Assembly (NCBI RefSeq): GCF_000378205.1
Contig: NZ_KB899406.1
Coordinates: 310,001-374,000, forward strand
Source of the DNA: Sediminispirochaeta bajacaliforniensis DSM 16054
GTDB lineage: Bacteria > Spirochaetota > Spirochaetia > DSM-16054 > Sediminispirochaetaceae
DNA length: 64,000 bases
Reading direction: 5' to 3'
Shown: positions 26,796 to 35,356 of the stretch, piece after piece
Numbering within the stretch: the stretch's first letter is position 1
How the letters are laid out: the number at the start of each line of letters is the position of its first letter
The notes under the pieces: model-generated
What the model saw: the letters and a program-made list of their open reading frames with translations, nothing else
What the model was told of the DNA's origin: nothing
Databases searched by the model: none
Position numbers and translations under genes: made by a program

Positions 26796-27548
26796 ATGGA
26801 AGGCTTGAACGGCATGTGTGCGATCATCACCGGATCTGCACAGGGAATGGGAAAAGGCATCGCATTGGGGCTGGCGCGTCGTGGTGTCAATGTAGCCCTC
26901 TGCGATCTGAAATGGGCGGAACTGCAAGAAACCGGTGACCAGATAAAGACAGAAACCGGAGTGCATGTCCTTTGCAGGAAGGTTGATATCTCAAAGCAGG
27001 AGGAAGTCGAGAATTTCGTCAAGGAAGCGGAGACGGAATTCGGCAGGATCGATATTTTGGTGAATAATGCCGGAATCCATCCCCTCAAACCGATCGAGCA
27101 GATCAGCAGCGAGGAATGGGATCTCGTCTTCGCCGTCAACGTAAAGAGCGATTTCTTCTTTGCAAAGGCTGTATTGCCCGGGATGCGCAAAAGAAAATTC
27201 GGCCGCATCATCTGCATCTCCTCTGAAGCCGGTAAAAACGGAGGTACGGTCGCCGCACTTCACTATGCTGCTTCCAAGGGCGCTGTCCTGGGCTTCGTGA
27301 GGAACCTTGCCCAGCAGGTCGGTGCCGATGGAATCACTGTCAACGCCATTGCTCCTGGGCGGATCATGACTGCGATGAGCGGTGCTGTTTCACCTAAGGA
27401 GAACCGGAAGTTCATCGATATGAGCATAACCAAAAGTCTGGGTAAACCGGAGGATATAGCCTATGCCGTATGTTACCTGGCCAGTCGTGAAGCATCGTTC
27501 GTGACGGCGGAGACAATGGCAGTGAACGGGGGTACCCTGAGGGATTGA
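26796..27548 (+). CDS. Short-chain dehydrogenase/reductase (SDR)
   Basis: The ATG at 26796 has AAAGG at the right distance; the ATG at 26790 is too close to it. The 250-residue classical SDR has the NAD(P)-binding TGSAQGMGKGIA near residue 11, the NNAG motif near 88, the catalytic Ser of ICISSEAG and the YAASK pair (Tyr and Lys) about 15 residues later. The acidic residue in ALCDLK after the second strand favours NAD(H). Relatives include gluconate 5-dehydrogenase and other sugar-acid or polyol dehydrogenases. Its place in the island suggests a redox step on the imported compound. The paralogous GntR regulator gene follows. Confidence 0.9.
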   Translation: MEGLNGMCAIITGSAQGMGKGIALGLARRGVNVALCDLKWAELQETGDQIKTETGVHVLCRKVDISKQEEVENFVKEAETEFGRIDILVNNAGIHPLKPIEQISSEEWDLVFAVNVKSDFFFAKAVLPGMRKRKFGRIICISSEAGKNGGTVAALHYAASKGAVLGFVRNLAQQVGADGITVNAIAPGRIMTAMSGAVSPKENRKFIDMSITKSLGKPEDIAYAVCYLASREASFVTAETMAVNGGTLRD

Positions 27549-27621
27549 GTGGAAGGAAGTCCCTGCGGTCCAGGCGAACCGCAGAAGTTCATTCCATGGG
27601 AAGCAAAAGGAGGAACTGTCC

Positions 27622-28353
27622 GTGGCCAACAGTACGGTAAGCAAGATTACGTTTAGCGATCAGGCAACCCAGATCATCAAGGACCGCATCATATCCTTGG
27701 AATTCAAGCCGGGTACCCGTTTGATCGTCGAAACATTGTCCAAGGAGATCAACGTTAGCATGACTCCCATCAGGGAGGGGCTGAGGTCGCTTGTATATCA
27801 GGGATTGGTGGAATATGACGGTAAAAGTTATTCTGTCTTCAATCCCGATGCCAAGGAAGTGATGAATATCTGCGATGTTAGGAGCACCCTGGAGTGTTTG
27901 TCGTTCCGCTTGGCTTCGAAGCATATGAGCGATCGGGAGATCCAGTCTTTGATCGTCCGTTATGCCAAGCTCAACGCGGCTACGGACGCAATGATGTCAA
28001 GGCAGTTCATCGCCGGGGACCTCCTGATCCATGATACCGTACGGGAACATACGGGGAACGCACGTCTGCAGGAGTTGCTACTGCCCTTGCAGCTGCAGTA
28101 TTGGTTGATCCGAAGCTGGATATTCAAAAAAGAGTATTCTTCCGTGGTGATACAGCGGACAAACGAGGAACACAAGAACATATTGGAAGCCCTGAAGCAT
28201 CGTGATGAGGAGAGCCTTGTAAAATTGGTGAAGGTCCATATGCAGCGGGGAAGGGATTTTACACTGATGAGCCTGGACCGTTTTCTTGACCATGGCAATG
28301 AGACGATCTCCAGTCGTTTCAGGGCAATGGAGGAGTCTTCTGTTCAGCCGTAG
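27622..28353 (+). CDS. GntR-family (FCD) regulator, paralog 2
   Basis: The GTG start has AAGGAGGA 8 bases upstream. The 243-residue protein has a winged helix-turn-helix (KEINVSMTPIREGLRSLVYQ) and an FCD effector domain with the usual metal or ligand positions (DVRSTLE, LLIHDTV, NEEHKNILEALKHRD). It shares long identical stretches with the regulator at 23794-24507, so the two probably arose by duplication and may recognise the same AT-rich palindromes. It is likely co-transcribed with the SDR gene, 73 bases upstream. Confidence 0.88.
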   Translation: MANSTVSKITFSDQATQIIKDRIISLEFKPGTRLIVETLSKEINVSMTPIREGLRSLVYQGLVEYDGKSYSVFNPDAKEVMNICDVRSTLECLSFRLASKHMSDREIQSLIVRYAKLNAATDAMMSRQFIAGDLLIHDTVREHTGNARLQELLLPLQLQYWLIRSWIFKKEYSSVVIQRTNEEHKNILEALKHRDEESLVKLVKVHMQRGRDFTLMSLDRFLDHGNETISSRFRAMEESSVQP

Positions 28354-28391
28354 CACGGATGGGTGAGGAAATTTTTTTGCCGGGCTTTATA

Positions 28392-28476
28392 AAATATTAA
28401 ATATAGTATTCGACAATAGTATATTTAATATTTGACAATAGTACTGTTTGAGGTTAGCATCTTATATATGATATAT
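28392..28476 (+). promoter_or_regulatory. Inverted repeat, promoter and operator before the transketolase genes
   Basis: A long inverted repeat with 14-base arms (28392-28405 and 28420-28433) lies just upstream of TTGACA (28432-28437), which has TAGCAT 17 bases further on (28455-28460). A 13-base palindrome ATATATGATATAT (28464-28476) covers the likely start point and matches the island operator. The segment GACAATAGTA occurs twice (28412 and 28434). Confidence 0.7.
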
Positions 28477-28518
28477 GAGACCATATCAAAATACAGTTTG
28501 AGAAGGAGTAGAGTATAA

Positions 28519-29409
28519 ATGGGAAGTAAAATCAAGGAGCTGCTTGCAGATCCCAATCGTAGATTTTCCCCCGCGGAACTTGCTGCCTTGGCCGCCTGGT
28601 TTCGGATGGAAATGTTTGATGTGCTTCATCAACGGGGCACAGGTCACTGGGGAGGATCAGCCTCCAGCGCGGAATTGACAACTGCATTGTATTTCAACCG
28701 AATGAACATCAGGCCTGATAAACCTGATTGGGAGGATCGGGATCGATTTGTCCTGAGCAAAGGACATGCTTCCGTGAATCTATATACCGTGCTTGCCAGC
28801 AGAGGATATTTTCCTATCGAGGAACTGCCTGCGTTCAGGACTCTCGGTTCCCGGCTCCAGGGGCACCCCTGCATGGCCAAGCTGTGTGGAGTCGACATGT
28901 CCACAGGAGCTTTGGGACATGGAATCTCGGTCGGTCTCGGCATGGCCTTGGCGGCACAGTTGAGTGGCAGGAAGTATTGGACGTATGTGATGACCGGAGA
29001 AGGCTGCCTTGATGAAGGCCAGAGTTGGGAGGCCTTGTTGATGGCCGCAAAATACCGGCCGGAGCGCTTTGTCCTGATGGTCGACTACAACAAGGTTCAG
29101 CTTGACGGTACCCAGGATGAAATATTGCCGCTTGGACCGCTTGTGGACAAGTTCAGGGCTTTCGGCTGGAACGTATGTCCCCTCAGCCTGGACGGGAATG
29201 ATACCGTGGACATCTGCAGGTCCTTCGACTGGTTGGACAGCGATGAAATATGGCCCAAAGTCGTCATATATGACACGGTCAAGGGCAAAGGAGTCTCCTT
29301 TTCCGAAGGCAAGAACACCTGGCATGGTGCTAAGATAACCGATGAAGCCTTTGAAAAGGGTAAGCCGGAACTAATGGAAGACATAAGGAAGAAGGAGGCT
29401 GTGCTATGA
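28519..29409 (+). CDS. Transketolase, N-terminal (thiamine-binding) subunit
   Basis: The 296-residue protein matches the first third of transketolase: GHWGGSASSAELTTALYF, DRFVLSKGHAS, GVDMSTGALGHGISVGLGMA, and the thiamine diphosphate/Mg motif MTGEGCLDEGQSWEA...DYNKVQLDG. The first motif residue is GEG rather than the more usual GDG. The pyrimidine-binding and C-terminal parts are supplied by the next gene, whose start overlaps this stop (ATGA). Two-subunit transketolases move a C2 ketol unit between sugars. In catabolic islands they often act on unusual ketoses rather than in the pentose phosphate pathway. Confidence 0.92.
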   Translation: MGSKIKELLADPNRRFSPAELAALAAWFRMEMFDVLHQRGTGHWGGSASSAELTTALYFNRMNIRPDKPDWEDRDRFVLSKGHASVNLYTVLASRGYFPIEELPAFRTLGSRLQGHPCMAKLCGVDMSTGALGHGISVGLGMALAAQLSGRKYWTYVMTGEGCLDEGQSWEALLMAAKYRPERFVLMVDYNKVQLDGTQDEILPLGPLVDKFRAFGWNVCPLSLDGNDTVDICRSFDWLDSDEIWPKVVIYDTVKGKGVSFSEGKNTWHGAKITDEAFEKGKPELMEDIRKKEAVL

Positions 29410-30350
29410 ACTTGGCTATGAGAGATGCTTTCGGCAGGAAGCTGGAAAGCCTGGGGGCGACCCACCCTGAATTGGTGGTATTGGATGCAGATGTCTCGTC
29501 TTCAACGAAGAGTACCTATTTTGCCAAGGCCTTTCCCAATCGTTTTTTCAACTGTGGTGTCGCGGAAGGGAACCTTTGCGGAGTCGCATCCGGCCTTGCT
29601 GCATCGGGATATCATCCTGTCGTCAATGCCTTTGCGATTTTCCTGGCACTCAAGGGAGCCGATCAGATAAGGAACGACGCCTGCTACAACAAGCTGCCGA
29701 TCATATATGCCGGAGCCTATGGTGGTCTGTCTGATTCCTTCGACGGTGCGAGCCATCAATCCATCACGGACATTGCCATCATGCGGGCGTTCCCCAACAT
29801 GGAGGTGATAGTCCCTAGTGATGCGACCCAGGCTGGACAGGCCCTTGAGTATGCATTGGGTGTACAGGGGCCCGTATACATACGGCTCAACCGAAACGAG
29901 ATGCCGGACCTTCCCGTATCCGATGACTTCGAGACAGGAAAGGTGATCCGGATCCGTTCAGGTTCGGATGTCACGATCGCTGCGAACGGAATCACGGCAT
30001 CTTTTGCCAATGAGGCTGCAGGTTTGCTTGCGTCAAGGGGCATTGAAGCCGAAGTCCTTTCCGTGCCGTTCGTAAAGCCGTTGGATGCCAAGGGACTTGA
30101 AGAAAGCGTCGCCAGGACAGGCCGGCTGATCACCGTGGAGGAGCACAACCTCATGGGTGGCTTCTATGGTGCTGTATGCGAGAAGTTTGCCCGTGACGGG
30201 GTCTGCTGCGACATGGATGCCGTCGGCCTCGAGGATGTCTTCACGGAAACCGGTGACTATATCGATCTGCTTGCAAAGTACGGGATCAGCGCCGAGGCCA
30301 TTGCCTCGAAGGCAGAAAAGCTGATCGGCAGGCATGAAGAAAGGAGATGA
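29406..30350 (+). CDS. Transketolase, C-terminal subunit
   Basis: The 314-residue protein supplies the pyrimidine-binding domain (VLDADVSSSTKS, FFNCGVAEGNLCGVASGLAASG with the catalytic Glu of VAEGN) and the C-terminal domain (SDVTIAANGITA, LITVEEHNLMGGFYGAV). With the upstream subunit it completes one transketolase. The stop is 5 bases before the iron-type alcohol dehydrogenase start, so the three genes form one operon. The pairing suggests that the aldehyde left or formed by the transketolase reaction is reduced by that dehydrogenase. Confidence 0.92.
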   Translation: MNLAMRDAFGRKLESLGATHPELVVLDADVSSSTKSTYFAKAFPNRFFNCGVAEGNLCGVASGLAASGYHPVVNAFAIFLALKGADQIRNDACYNKLPIIYAGAYGGLSDSFDGASHQSITDIAIMRAFPNMEVIVPSDATQAGQALEYALGVQGPVYIRLNRNEMPDLPVSDDFETGKVIRIRSGSDVTIAANGITASFANEAAGLLASRGIEAEVLSVPFVKPLDAKGLEESVARTGRLITVEEHNLMGGFYGAVCEKFARDGVCCDMDAVGLEDVFTETGDYIDLLAKYGISAEAIASKAEKLIGRHEERR

Positions 30351-30354
30351 TGAA

Positions 30355-31635
30355 ATGGATTACAAGAAAAAAGCGTATGAACTGCTCAAGGAGTGGAAAG
30401 GTGACGACTATATCTTCGGGCTGGGTGTGCTGGATCAGGTAGGGCGGATCGCTTTAGACTATGGCAAGACGGCCTTGGTCGTCTGCAACCAGACCTATAT
30501 GATGCCCGTTCTGGAACGTGTCCTCGGATACCTGAATGCTTCCGGGGTCAAGCTTGCAGGAGAGTCTGTGGCTCCCGATGCAAAGCCCAATGCTCCGAGA
30601 GAAGATGTCTATCGGTTGGTGACCTATATCCTCCAGTACAAGCCTGACTCGATCATCGCCGTTGGCGGTGGATCGACGATCGATGCCTGCAAATGCGCAA
30701 GCGCCCTTGCGACGTTCGGAGCTTCGGTGACTCCCGAGGTCGATCATTACTTCGGAACCGGAATCGTGACCGAGGGACTATCAAATACAGGCAAGCAGCT
30801 CGTTCCGGTCATCGCCGTGCAGACCTCCGCTTCGTCGGGAGCCCACCTGACCAAGTATTCGAACATAACCGATCCCGTAGCCGGTCAGAAGAAGCTCATC
30901 GTAGATCCTGCCATTGTGCCTGCCACCAGCATCTTTGACTATGAAGTGACGGCGACGATGCCGATCAAGGTTACCATTGACGGAGCCCTGGATGCCATAG
31001 CTCATACCTTCGAGGTGTATTGTGGTGCAAAGGGCGACAAGCTGGAACTATGTCGGGATCTGGCGGTCACGGCGATTTCCTTGTGTGCGGAGAATGCAAG
31101 AACCTTGGTTAAAGATCCGAAGAACCTCGAGGCGAGGGAAGCCATCGGACTTGCCACCGACCTGGGTGGCTATGCAATCATGGTAGGAGGTACCAGCGGA
31201 GCCCATCTTACAAGCTTTTCATTGGTCGATATCGTCGGGCATGGTACTGCTTGCGGCATCATGAATCCTTACTATGCTGTATTCTACTCCAAGGCCATCC
31301 AGCCTCAGCTGAAGGTCGTAGGTGATATATTCAGGACATATGGCTATGCCGATGCTTCCATCGGTACCCTTGAAGGTCGGGCTTTGGCGGAAGCCGTCGC
31401 ACGGGCAATGATCGCCTATGGAAAGAGCATCGATGCCCCGACGAAGCTCGATGAGCTGGATGGGTTCGGAGAGAAGCACATCCAGAGGGCCTTGAAAGCC
31501 GCAAAAGATCCCCAGCTTAAGATGAAACTGCAGAATATGCCGGTACCGATGACCGCGGATGATGTCGATTCATACATGGAGCCGATCCTACGTGCAGCTG
31601 TCGGCGGTGATCTTTCCATCATCAAGGAAATGTAG
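30355..31635 (+). CDS. Iron-type (group III) alcohol dehydrogenase
   Basis: AAAGGAG sets the ATG at 30355 (426 residues); an ATG seven codons earlier lies inside the previous gene without a site. The fold is the Fe-ADH type: nucleotide loop AVGGGSTIDACKCAS, and metal ligands in DGALDAIAHTFEVY (Asp, His) and in GAHLTSFSLVDIVGHGTACG (two His). Family members interconvert aldehydes and alcohols with NAD(P)H and Fe2+, for example lactaldehyde, glycolaldehyde, succinic semialdehyde or sulfoacetaldehyde reductases. Being in one operon with the split transketolase, it probably reduces a short aldehyde made in this pathway and recycles NADH. Confidence 0.9.
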   Translation: MDYKKKAYELLKEWKGDDYIFGLGVLDQVGRIALDYGKTALVVCNQTYMMPVLERVLGYLNASGVKLAGESVAPDAKPNAPREDVYRLVTYILQYKPDSIIAVGGGSTIDACKCASALATFGASVTPEVDHYFGTGIVTEGLSNTGKQLVPVIAVQTSASSGAHLTKYSNITDPVAGQKKLIVDPAIVPATSIFDYEVTATMPIKVTIDGALDAIAHTFEVYCGAKGDKLELCRDLAVTAISLCAENARTLVKDPKNLEAREAIGLATDLGGYAIMVGGTSGAHLTSFSLVDIVGHGTACGIMNPYYAVFYSKAIQPQLKVVGDIFRTYGYADASIGTLEGRALAEAVARAMIAYGKSIDAPTKLDELDGFGEKHIQRALKAAKDPQLKMKLQNMPVPMTADDVDSYMEPILRAAVGGDLSIIKEM

Positions 31636-31644
31636 TCAGCGATG

Positions 31645-31681
31645 GCCATACCGGGCGGTGGAACCTACCGCCCGGTATGGC
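31645..31681 (+). terminator. Strong hairpin after the alcohol dehydrogenase
   Basis: A perfect 15-base-pair stem (GCCATACCGGGCGGT, 31645-31659, with 31667-31681) has a 7-base loop. It starts 10 bases after the stop. There is no T-run. With the next hairpin it separates the enzyme operon from the ABC genes. Confidence 0.65.
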
Positions 31682-31696
31682 GGCATGTTGTTCTAT

Positions 31697-31742
31697 GGAA
31701 AGGGAAGCAGACAACCCCCGGCGATCGTCTGCTTCCCTTTCC
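31697..31742 (+). terminator. Second strong hairpin before the ABC genes
   Basis: A perfect 16-base-pair stem (GGAAAGGGAAGCAGAC, 31697-31712, with 31727-31742) has a 14-base loop. It may be a processing or stabilising element, or a terminator with a purine-rich stem. The ABC genes have no obvious promoter of their own after it. Confidence 0.6.
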
Positions 31743-31803
31743 GTTCCGTCGTGGCCTTTGGGACATCGGATTTCTCTGCCCTTGATAAGAAAGGAGGTTT
31801 TTC

Positions 31804-33327
31804 ATGGAAAAGGTAATATTGGAAGCCCTTGGGATTTCCAAGCTGTTCTCCGGCGTAGTCGCATTGCAGGATGTCAATTTTACCCTCATGGAAGGCGACG
31901 TGCACGCCTTGATGGGAGAAAACGGCGCCGGTAAGTCGACCCTTTCGAAGATAATCGCAGGAATTCTTAGAAGCAACGGGGGCAAGTTGTCGGTCAGAGG
32001 TGAGGAATGTAGCTTTTGCTCAACCATCGAAGCCAGGTGGAAAGGGATAGCCATCGTGACTCAAGAATTCAGCTTGTTGCCTGATTTCTCGATCGCCGAA
32101 AACATCTTCATCACCAACCCTGCATACTATAAACATGCTTTCCTCAAGAACCGTTCGAAGATGTTGAAGGATACCGTCGCCTTGCTGAAACTATTCAACA
32201 TGCAGAATTCTCTCAAGCCGTATACAAAGGTAAATACGCTGTCTGTCGCCCAGTGTCAGGTCATCGAGATACTGAAGGCTGTTTCCTCCGGTGCAGAAAT
32301 CATCATACTCGACGAGCCTACGGCTTCATTGTCCAGCAAGGAAATCGACCAATTGTTCGAATTGATCCTGACCTTGAAAGGACGGGGTATGTCCTTCATC
32401 ATCGTATCGCATAAGATACAAGAAATCTATGCGATATCGGATCGCATCACCGTACTGCGCGACGGTCGCGGGATACTGGATGGTGTAAGGACCTGTGAAC
32501 TTGGACAGAAGGAGTTGATCAAGGCTATGGTCGGCAGGGAGGTCAATGATCTGTATGGTTCCGGTCTACGGCGCCGTTGTCAAGATGTCAACTTCCAGTC
32601 CAGCGAAATCGTGTTTGAAGCGAAAGATGTCTCGGCTGCCGGAGGTCGGGTCCGTCATGCATCCTTCAAACTGTGCAAAGGCCAGATCGTTGGTTTTTCC
32701 GGACTGATAGGGGCAGGACGGTCCGAGTTCATGCGGAGTATCTTCGGTGCGGACAGACGTATTTCAGGAGAAGTGTTCCTTCATGGGAAGAAACTTGATC
32801 GGGTTTCCATCAGGAAGATGATGTGTTCCGGAATTGCCTATGTATCGGAGGACCGGAAGCAGGAAGGATTAGTTCAGAACATGAATGTAGTTAGGAACAT
32901 CAATCTTGCTAAACTCGTCTGCACGCCTGGTTTCCTGCTAAACAGGAAGCGGGAAGATGAGGATTGTTCCCAGATGATCAGGAAATTCAACATCAAGGTT
33001 CCTGGATTCGATGCCCTGGTGAAGACCCTTTCAGGAGGAAACCAGCAGAAGGTCCTGCTGGGAAAATGGATGCTCATCGATCCGGAAGTTCTTATCGTCG
33101 ATGAACCTACCAGGGGCATCGATATAGGAGCCAAGGCCGATATCTATGCGATTCTACGTGAGTTGGCGGGACAGGGAATTTCCATCGTCATGATTTCTTC
33201 TGAAATTCCGGAGATCCTCGGAATATGTGATTATGTCTATATCATGCGTGAGGGACGGCTGACCGGTGCATTCCCCGTTGAGGAACTGGACGAAGAAAAG
33301 ATCGGATATTATTCGACGTTAGGTTAG
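31804..33327 (+). CDS. Sugar-type ABC transporter ATPase (RbsA/XylG type)
   Basis: The 507-residue protein has two fused nucleotide-binding domains. The first has Walker A GENGAGKST (about 38-46), a QEFSLLPDFS Q-loop and Walker B IIILDEPTASL. The second has the degenerate Walker A GLIGAGRSEF, signature LSGGNQQKVLLGKWM and Walker B LIVDEPTRGID. This duplicated form energises importers for ribose, xylose, rhamnose, autoinducer-2 and related sugars. The permease follows 17 bases later. The binding protein is encoded convergently at 35349-36326. Confidence 0.93.
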   Translation: MEKVILEALGISKLFSGVVALQDVNFTLMEGDVHALMGENGAGKSTLSKIIAGILRSNGGKLSVRGEECSFCSTIEARWKGIAIVTQEFSLLPDFSIAENIFITNPAYYKHAFLKNRSKMLKDTVALLKLFNMQNSLKPYTKVNTLSVAQCQVIEILKAVSSGAEIIILDEPTASLSSKEIDQLFELILTLKGRGMSFIIVSHKIQEIYAISDRITVLRDGRGILDGVRTCELGQKELIKAMVGREVNDLYGSGLRRRCQDVNFQSSEIVFEAKDVSAAGGRVRHASFKLCKGQIVGFSGLIGAGRSEFMRSIFGADRRISGEVFLHGKKLDRVSIRKMMCSGIAYVSEDRKQEGLVQNMNVVRNINLAKLVCTPGFLLNRKREDEDCSQMIRKFNIKVPGFDALVKTLSGGNQQKVLLGKWMLIDPEVLIVDEPTRGIDIGAKADIYAILRELAGQGISIVMISSEIPEILGICDYVYIMREGRLTGAFPVEELDEEKIGYYSTLG

Positions 33328-33344
33328 AAAAGGAGAATTTTATT

Positions 33345-34313
33345 ATGCTGGTGTCAAGAATTCGCAGCAGCAGGTTGGGGCAGGAATACAAATCAGAGTT
33401 GACAATGTTTTTTATTTTCATTGTTTTCTTTATTGCCATGAGCTTTGCCTCGCCTTATTTCTTTACGAAAAACAATATACTTAATGTGATGAGTCAGGTT
33501 TCGGTAAACTCCATGTTGGCGATAGGCATGACGATCGTCATCATTACAGCTGGAATCGACTTGTCGGTCGGGGCGATTCTTGGATTATCCGGCATGGTCG
33601 GTGGAATGGTGCTGATGAACACCCACAACATCATGCTTGGCGTCTTAGTCATCCTATGTATTTCCGTGGTGGTCGGTGTCGTTAATGGTTTTTTGATCGG
33701 ATACCTCAGTATGCCGGCATTCATCGTTACATTGGGGATCATGGAGATCTGCAGGAGCCTGGATTATGTGATATCCGATGCCAATACGGCTTCTAAGTTT
33801 CCTTCCGGCTTTGCTTTCCTGGGCAAGAGTAAGGTGTTCGGCAGCCTGCCCTTTTATGTCATCTTCATCATCGTGATGTTTCTGTTTTTCTCATGGTTGC
33901 TGTCAAGGACCAAGTTCGGTCGTTTCCTCTATGCGATCGGTTCCAATGCAGAGGCTGCTAGACTTACGGGTATAAACATCAAGTTCAACGTCATGATGGC
34001 CTATGTGGTTTCCGGATTAATGTGCGGGTTCGGCGCTTGGATGATGACTTCTCGCCTGATGGCATGCGACCCGACCTATGGGGTAGGTAATGAAATGGAT
34101 GCAATCGCCGCCGCGGTCATAGGCGGGACTTCCATGAGCGGCGGAAAAGGAACCATGGCTGGAACCTTCATCGGTGTTCTGCTTGTCGGTTTCCTGCGCA
34201 ATGCACTCAATATCTTGGGCGTCAATCCTTTTTGGCAGGGAACGGTAATAGGTACTGTGATAATCGTGGCTGTTATGGCTGAGCAACTTTCCAAGTTGAA
34301 TCATCGCAGCTGA
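33345..34313 (+). CDS. Sugar-type ABC transporter permease (RbsC type)
   Basis: The 322-residue membrane protein has 8 to 10 helices. Landmarks are GMTIVIITAGIDLSVGAILGLSGM (about 63-86), AFIVTLGIMEICRSL and AIGSNAEAARLTGINIKFN, which includes the coupling loop, then AIAAAVIGGTSMSGGKGTMAGT. These are diagnostic of the ribose/xylose-type permease. It forms the homodimeric channel for the preceding ATPase. A terminator follows 32 bases after the stop. Confidence 0.92.
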   Translation: MLVSRIRSSRLGQEYKSELTMFFIFIVFFIAMSFASPYFFTKNNILNVMSQVSVNSMLAIGMTIVIITAGIDLSVGAILGLSGMVGGMVLMNTHNIMLGVLVILCISVVVGVVNGFLIGYLSMPAFIVTLGIMEICRSLDYVISDANTASKFPSGFAFLGKSKVFGSLPFYVIFIIVMFLFFSWLLSRTKFGRFLYAIGSNAEAARLTGINIKFNVMMAYVVSGLMCGFGAWMMTSRLMACDPTYGVGNEMDAIAAAVIGGTSMSGGKGTMAGTFIGVLLVGFLRNALNILGVNPFWQGTVIGTVIIVAVMAEQLSKLNHRS

Positions 34314-34345
34314 TCATTCCCCGTTGACGGGTGTTTTCCTTTGAG

Positions 34346-34376
34346 GTTCCGGCGTGCGTATATGCCGGAACTTTTT
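34346..34376 (+). terminator. Rho-independent terminator after the ABC permease
   Basis: GTTCCGGC (34346-34353) pairs with GCCGGAAC (34364-34371) and is followed by TTTTT (34372-34376). It ends the plus-strand half of the island. Confidence 0.85.
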
Positions 34377-34505
34377 GTCAGGGTTGTATAACCTTATGGC
34401 GTTTCTGGGGAATCATTAGTGGCACGACCGGTGCCTCACGGCTTCGCAGTGAATGCAAAAAGCAGAAACAATGCTTTGCTTGTAGGTAAGCCGTTGCGAA
34501 AATCC

Positions 34506-34548
34506 CAACAAAAATGTCATCTAATGTCATTTGGTGACATTTTTGTTG
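34506..34548. repeat. 14-base inverted repeat between convergent operons
   Basis: Arms CAACAAAAATGTCA (34506-34519) and TGACATTTTTGTTG (34535-34548) are perfect complements. The loop carries another copy of TGTCAT (34526-34531). There is no gene within about 365 bases here. It may be a structural element or a remnant of a mobile-element end. Confidence 0.55.
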
Positions 34549-34582
34549 AGAAATATTGGTAAGCTAAGCTCTTGAGGCTGTA

Positions 34583-34615
34583 CATGAAAACGTCCCCCTG
34601 CAGGGGGGGGCGTTT
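34583..34615 (-). terminator. Terminator of the minus-strand cyclase/binding-protein operon
   Basis: On the minus strand, AAACG plus a C-run pairs through a TGCA loop with a G-run and CGTTT, ending in TTTTC. The hairpin spans about 34588-34615. It lies 66 bases after the cyclase stop and faces the plus-strand terminator at 34346. Confidence 0.7.
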
Positions 34616-34681
34616 GGATATATTATTCCGATTCGTCGGATAAGCCCATGGGCTTGTGCTGTGAATGCGAGAGAGGGATCC

Positions 34682-35356
34682 TCAGATGATACCTACTGCC
34701 CGTACCGGAGCTCCGGAGAAATGCCGCCATTTCAGCGGAAGAGCCATGAAGAAACAACTTTCGGCTTCCATCAATTCGTCCGGGAAATATATTTCTTCCA
34801 CCGCCCATATATCATGGGAGAGCAACACTTCATGTGCGGGCCGGCCTGTGCCTTCATACCATCCGCCGATACTCATGCAATCTATGCCGACTCCCTTGAT
34901 GTGCTTGGCGACGAACAATTCGGAAATTTCTGCCGTCAAATAAGGCCAGTCATGGTGGTAGATTTCTTCGAATCCCCGCATATGGGACCATCCGGTGTTG
35001 ATCAAGATGATGTCATCCTTACTAATGTTCCCAATGTAGCGTTCAATATGCGAAGGTGATATTCCTTCTTTCAGCTTGATGGCCCCCCTCAGGTCGACGA
35101 GCAGTGCATGTCCCATGAAATTCCCGATAGGAATTTCATCGATTGTTCTTCCGGAGGGGAAAAAGTGGAACGGGGCATCCATGTGTGTGCCCGTATGACT
35201 ATTCAGACGGATCTGTTCTGCCTGGAATCCGTCCTTCTCGTGCTCTGCTTCCAGCCTTACGATCGTTGGTTCATATGTCGGCCAGCCGGGGCAATGGTCG
35301 TATACCGGCTGGGACATATCAAAGCATTTTCTGTCGTCTAAGTTGATGTCATTCAT
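34682..35356 (-). CDS. Cyclase-family metal hydrolase (kynurenine formamidase-like fold)
   Basis: The 224-residue protein carries the HTGTHMDAPFHF motif (about 54-65) of the cyclase/KynB/isatin hydrolase family, where the two His and the Asp bind Mn or Zn. DMSQPVYDHCPGWP near the start is also typical. Its start overlaps the stop of the binding-protein gene by 8 bases (translational coupling). Family members hydrolyse amide, lactam or ester/lactone bonds. In a sugar-acid island a lactone or cyclic amide opened after import is plausible, but the substrate cannot be named. Confidence 0.82.
   Translation of the reverse strand: MNDINLDDRKCFDMSQPVYDHCPGWPTYEPTIVRLEAEHEKDGFQAEQIRLNSHTGTHMDAPFHFFPSGRTIDEIPIGNFMGHALLVDLRGAIKLKEGISPSHIERYIGNISKDDIILINTGWSHMRGFEEIYHHDWPYLTAEISELFVAKHIKGVGIDCMSIGGWYEGTGRPAHEVLLSHDIWAVEEIYFPDELMEAESCFFMALPLKWRHFSGAPVRAVGII

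Noticed and set aside
25491-28476. AT-rich palindromes as CRISPR repeats or replication-origin boxes
   Set aside because: They are single sites at promoters, not regularly spaced, and no cas, dnaA or DnaA-box cluster is present.
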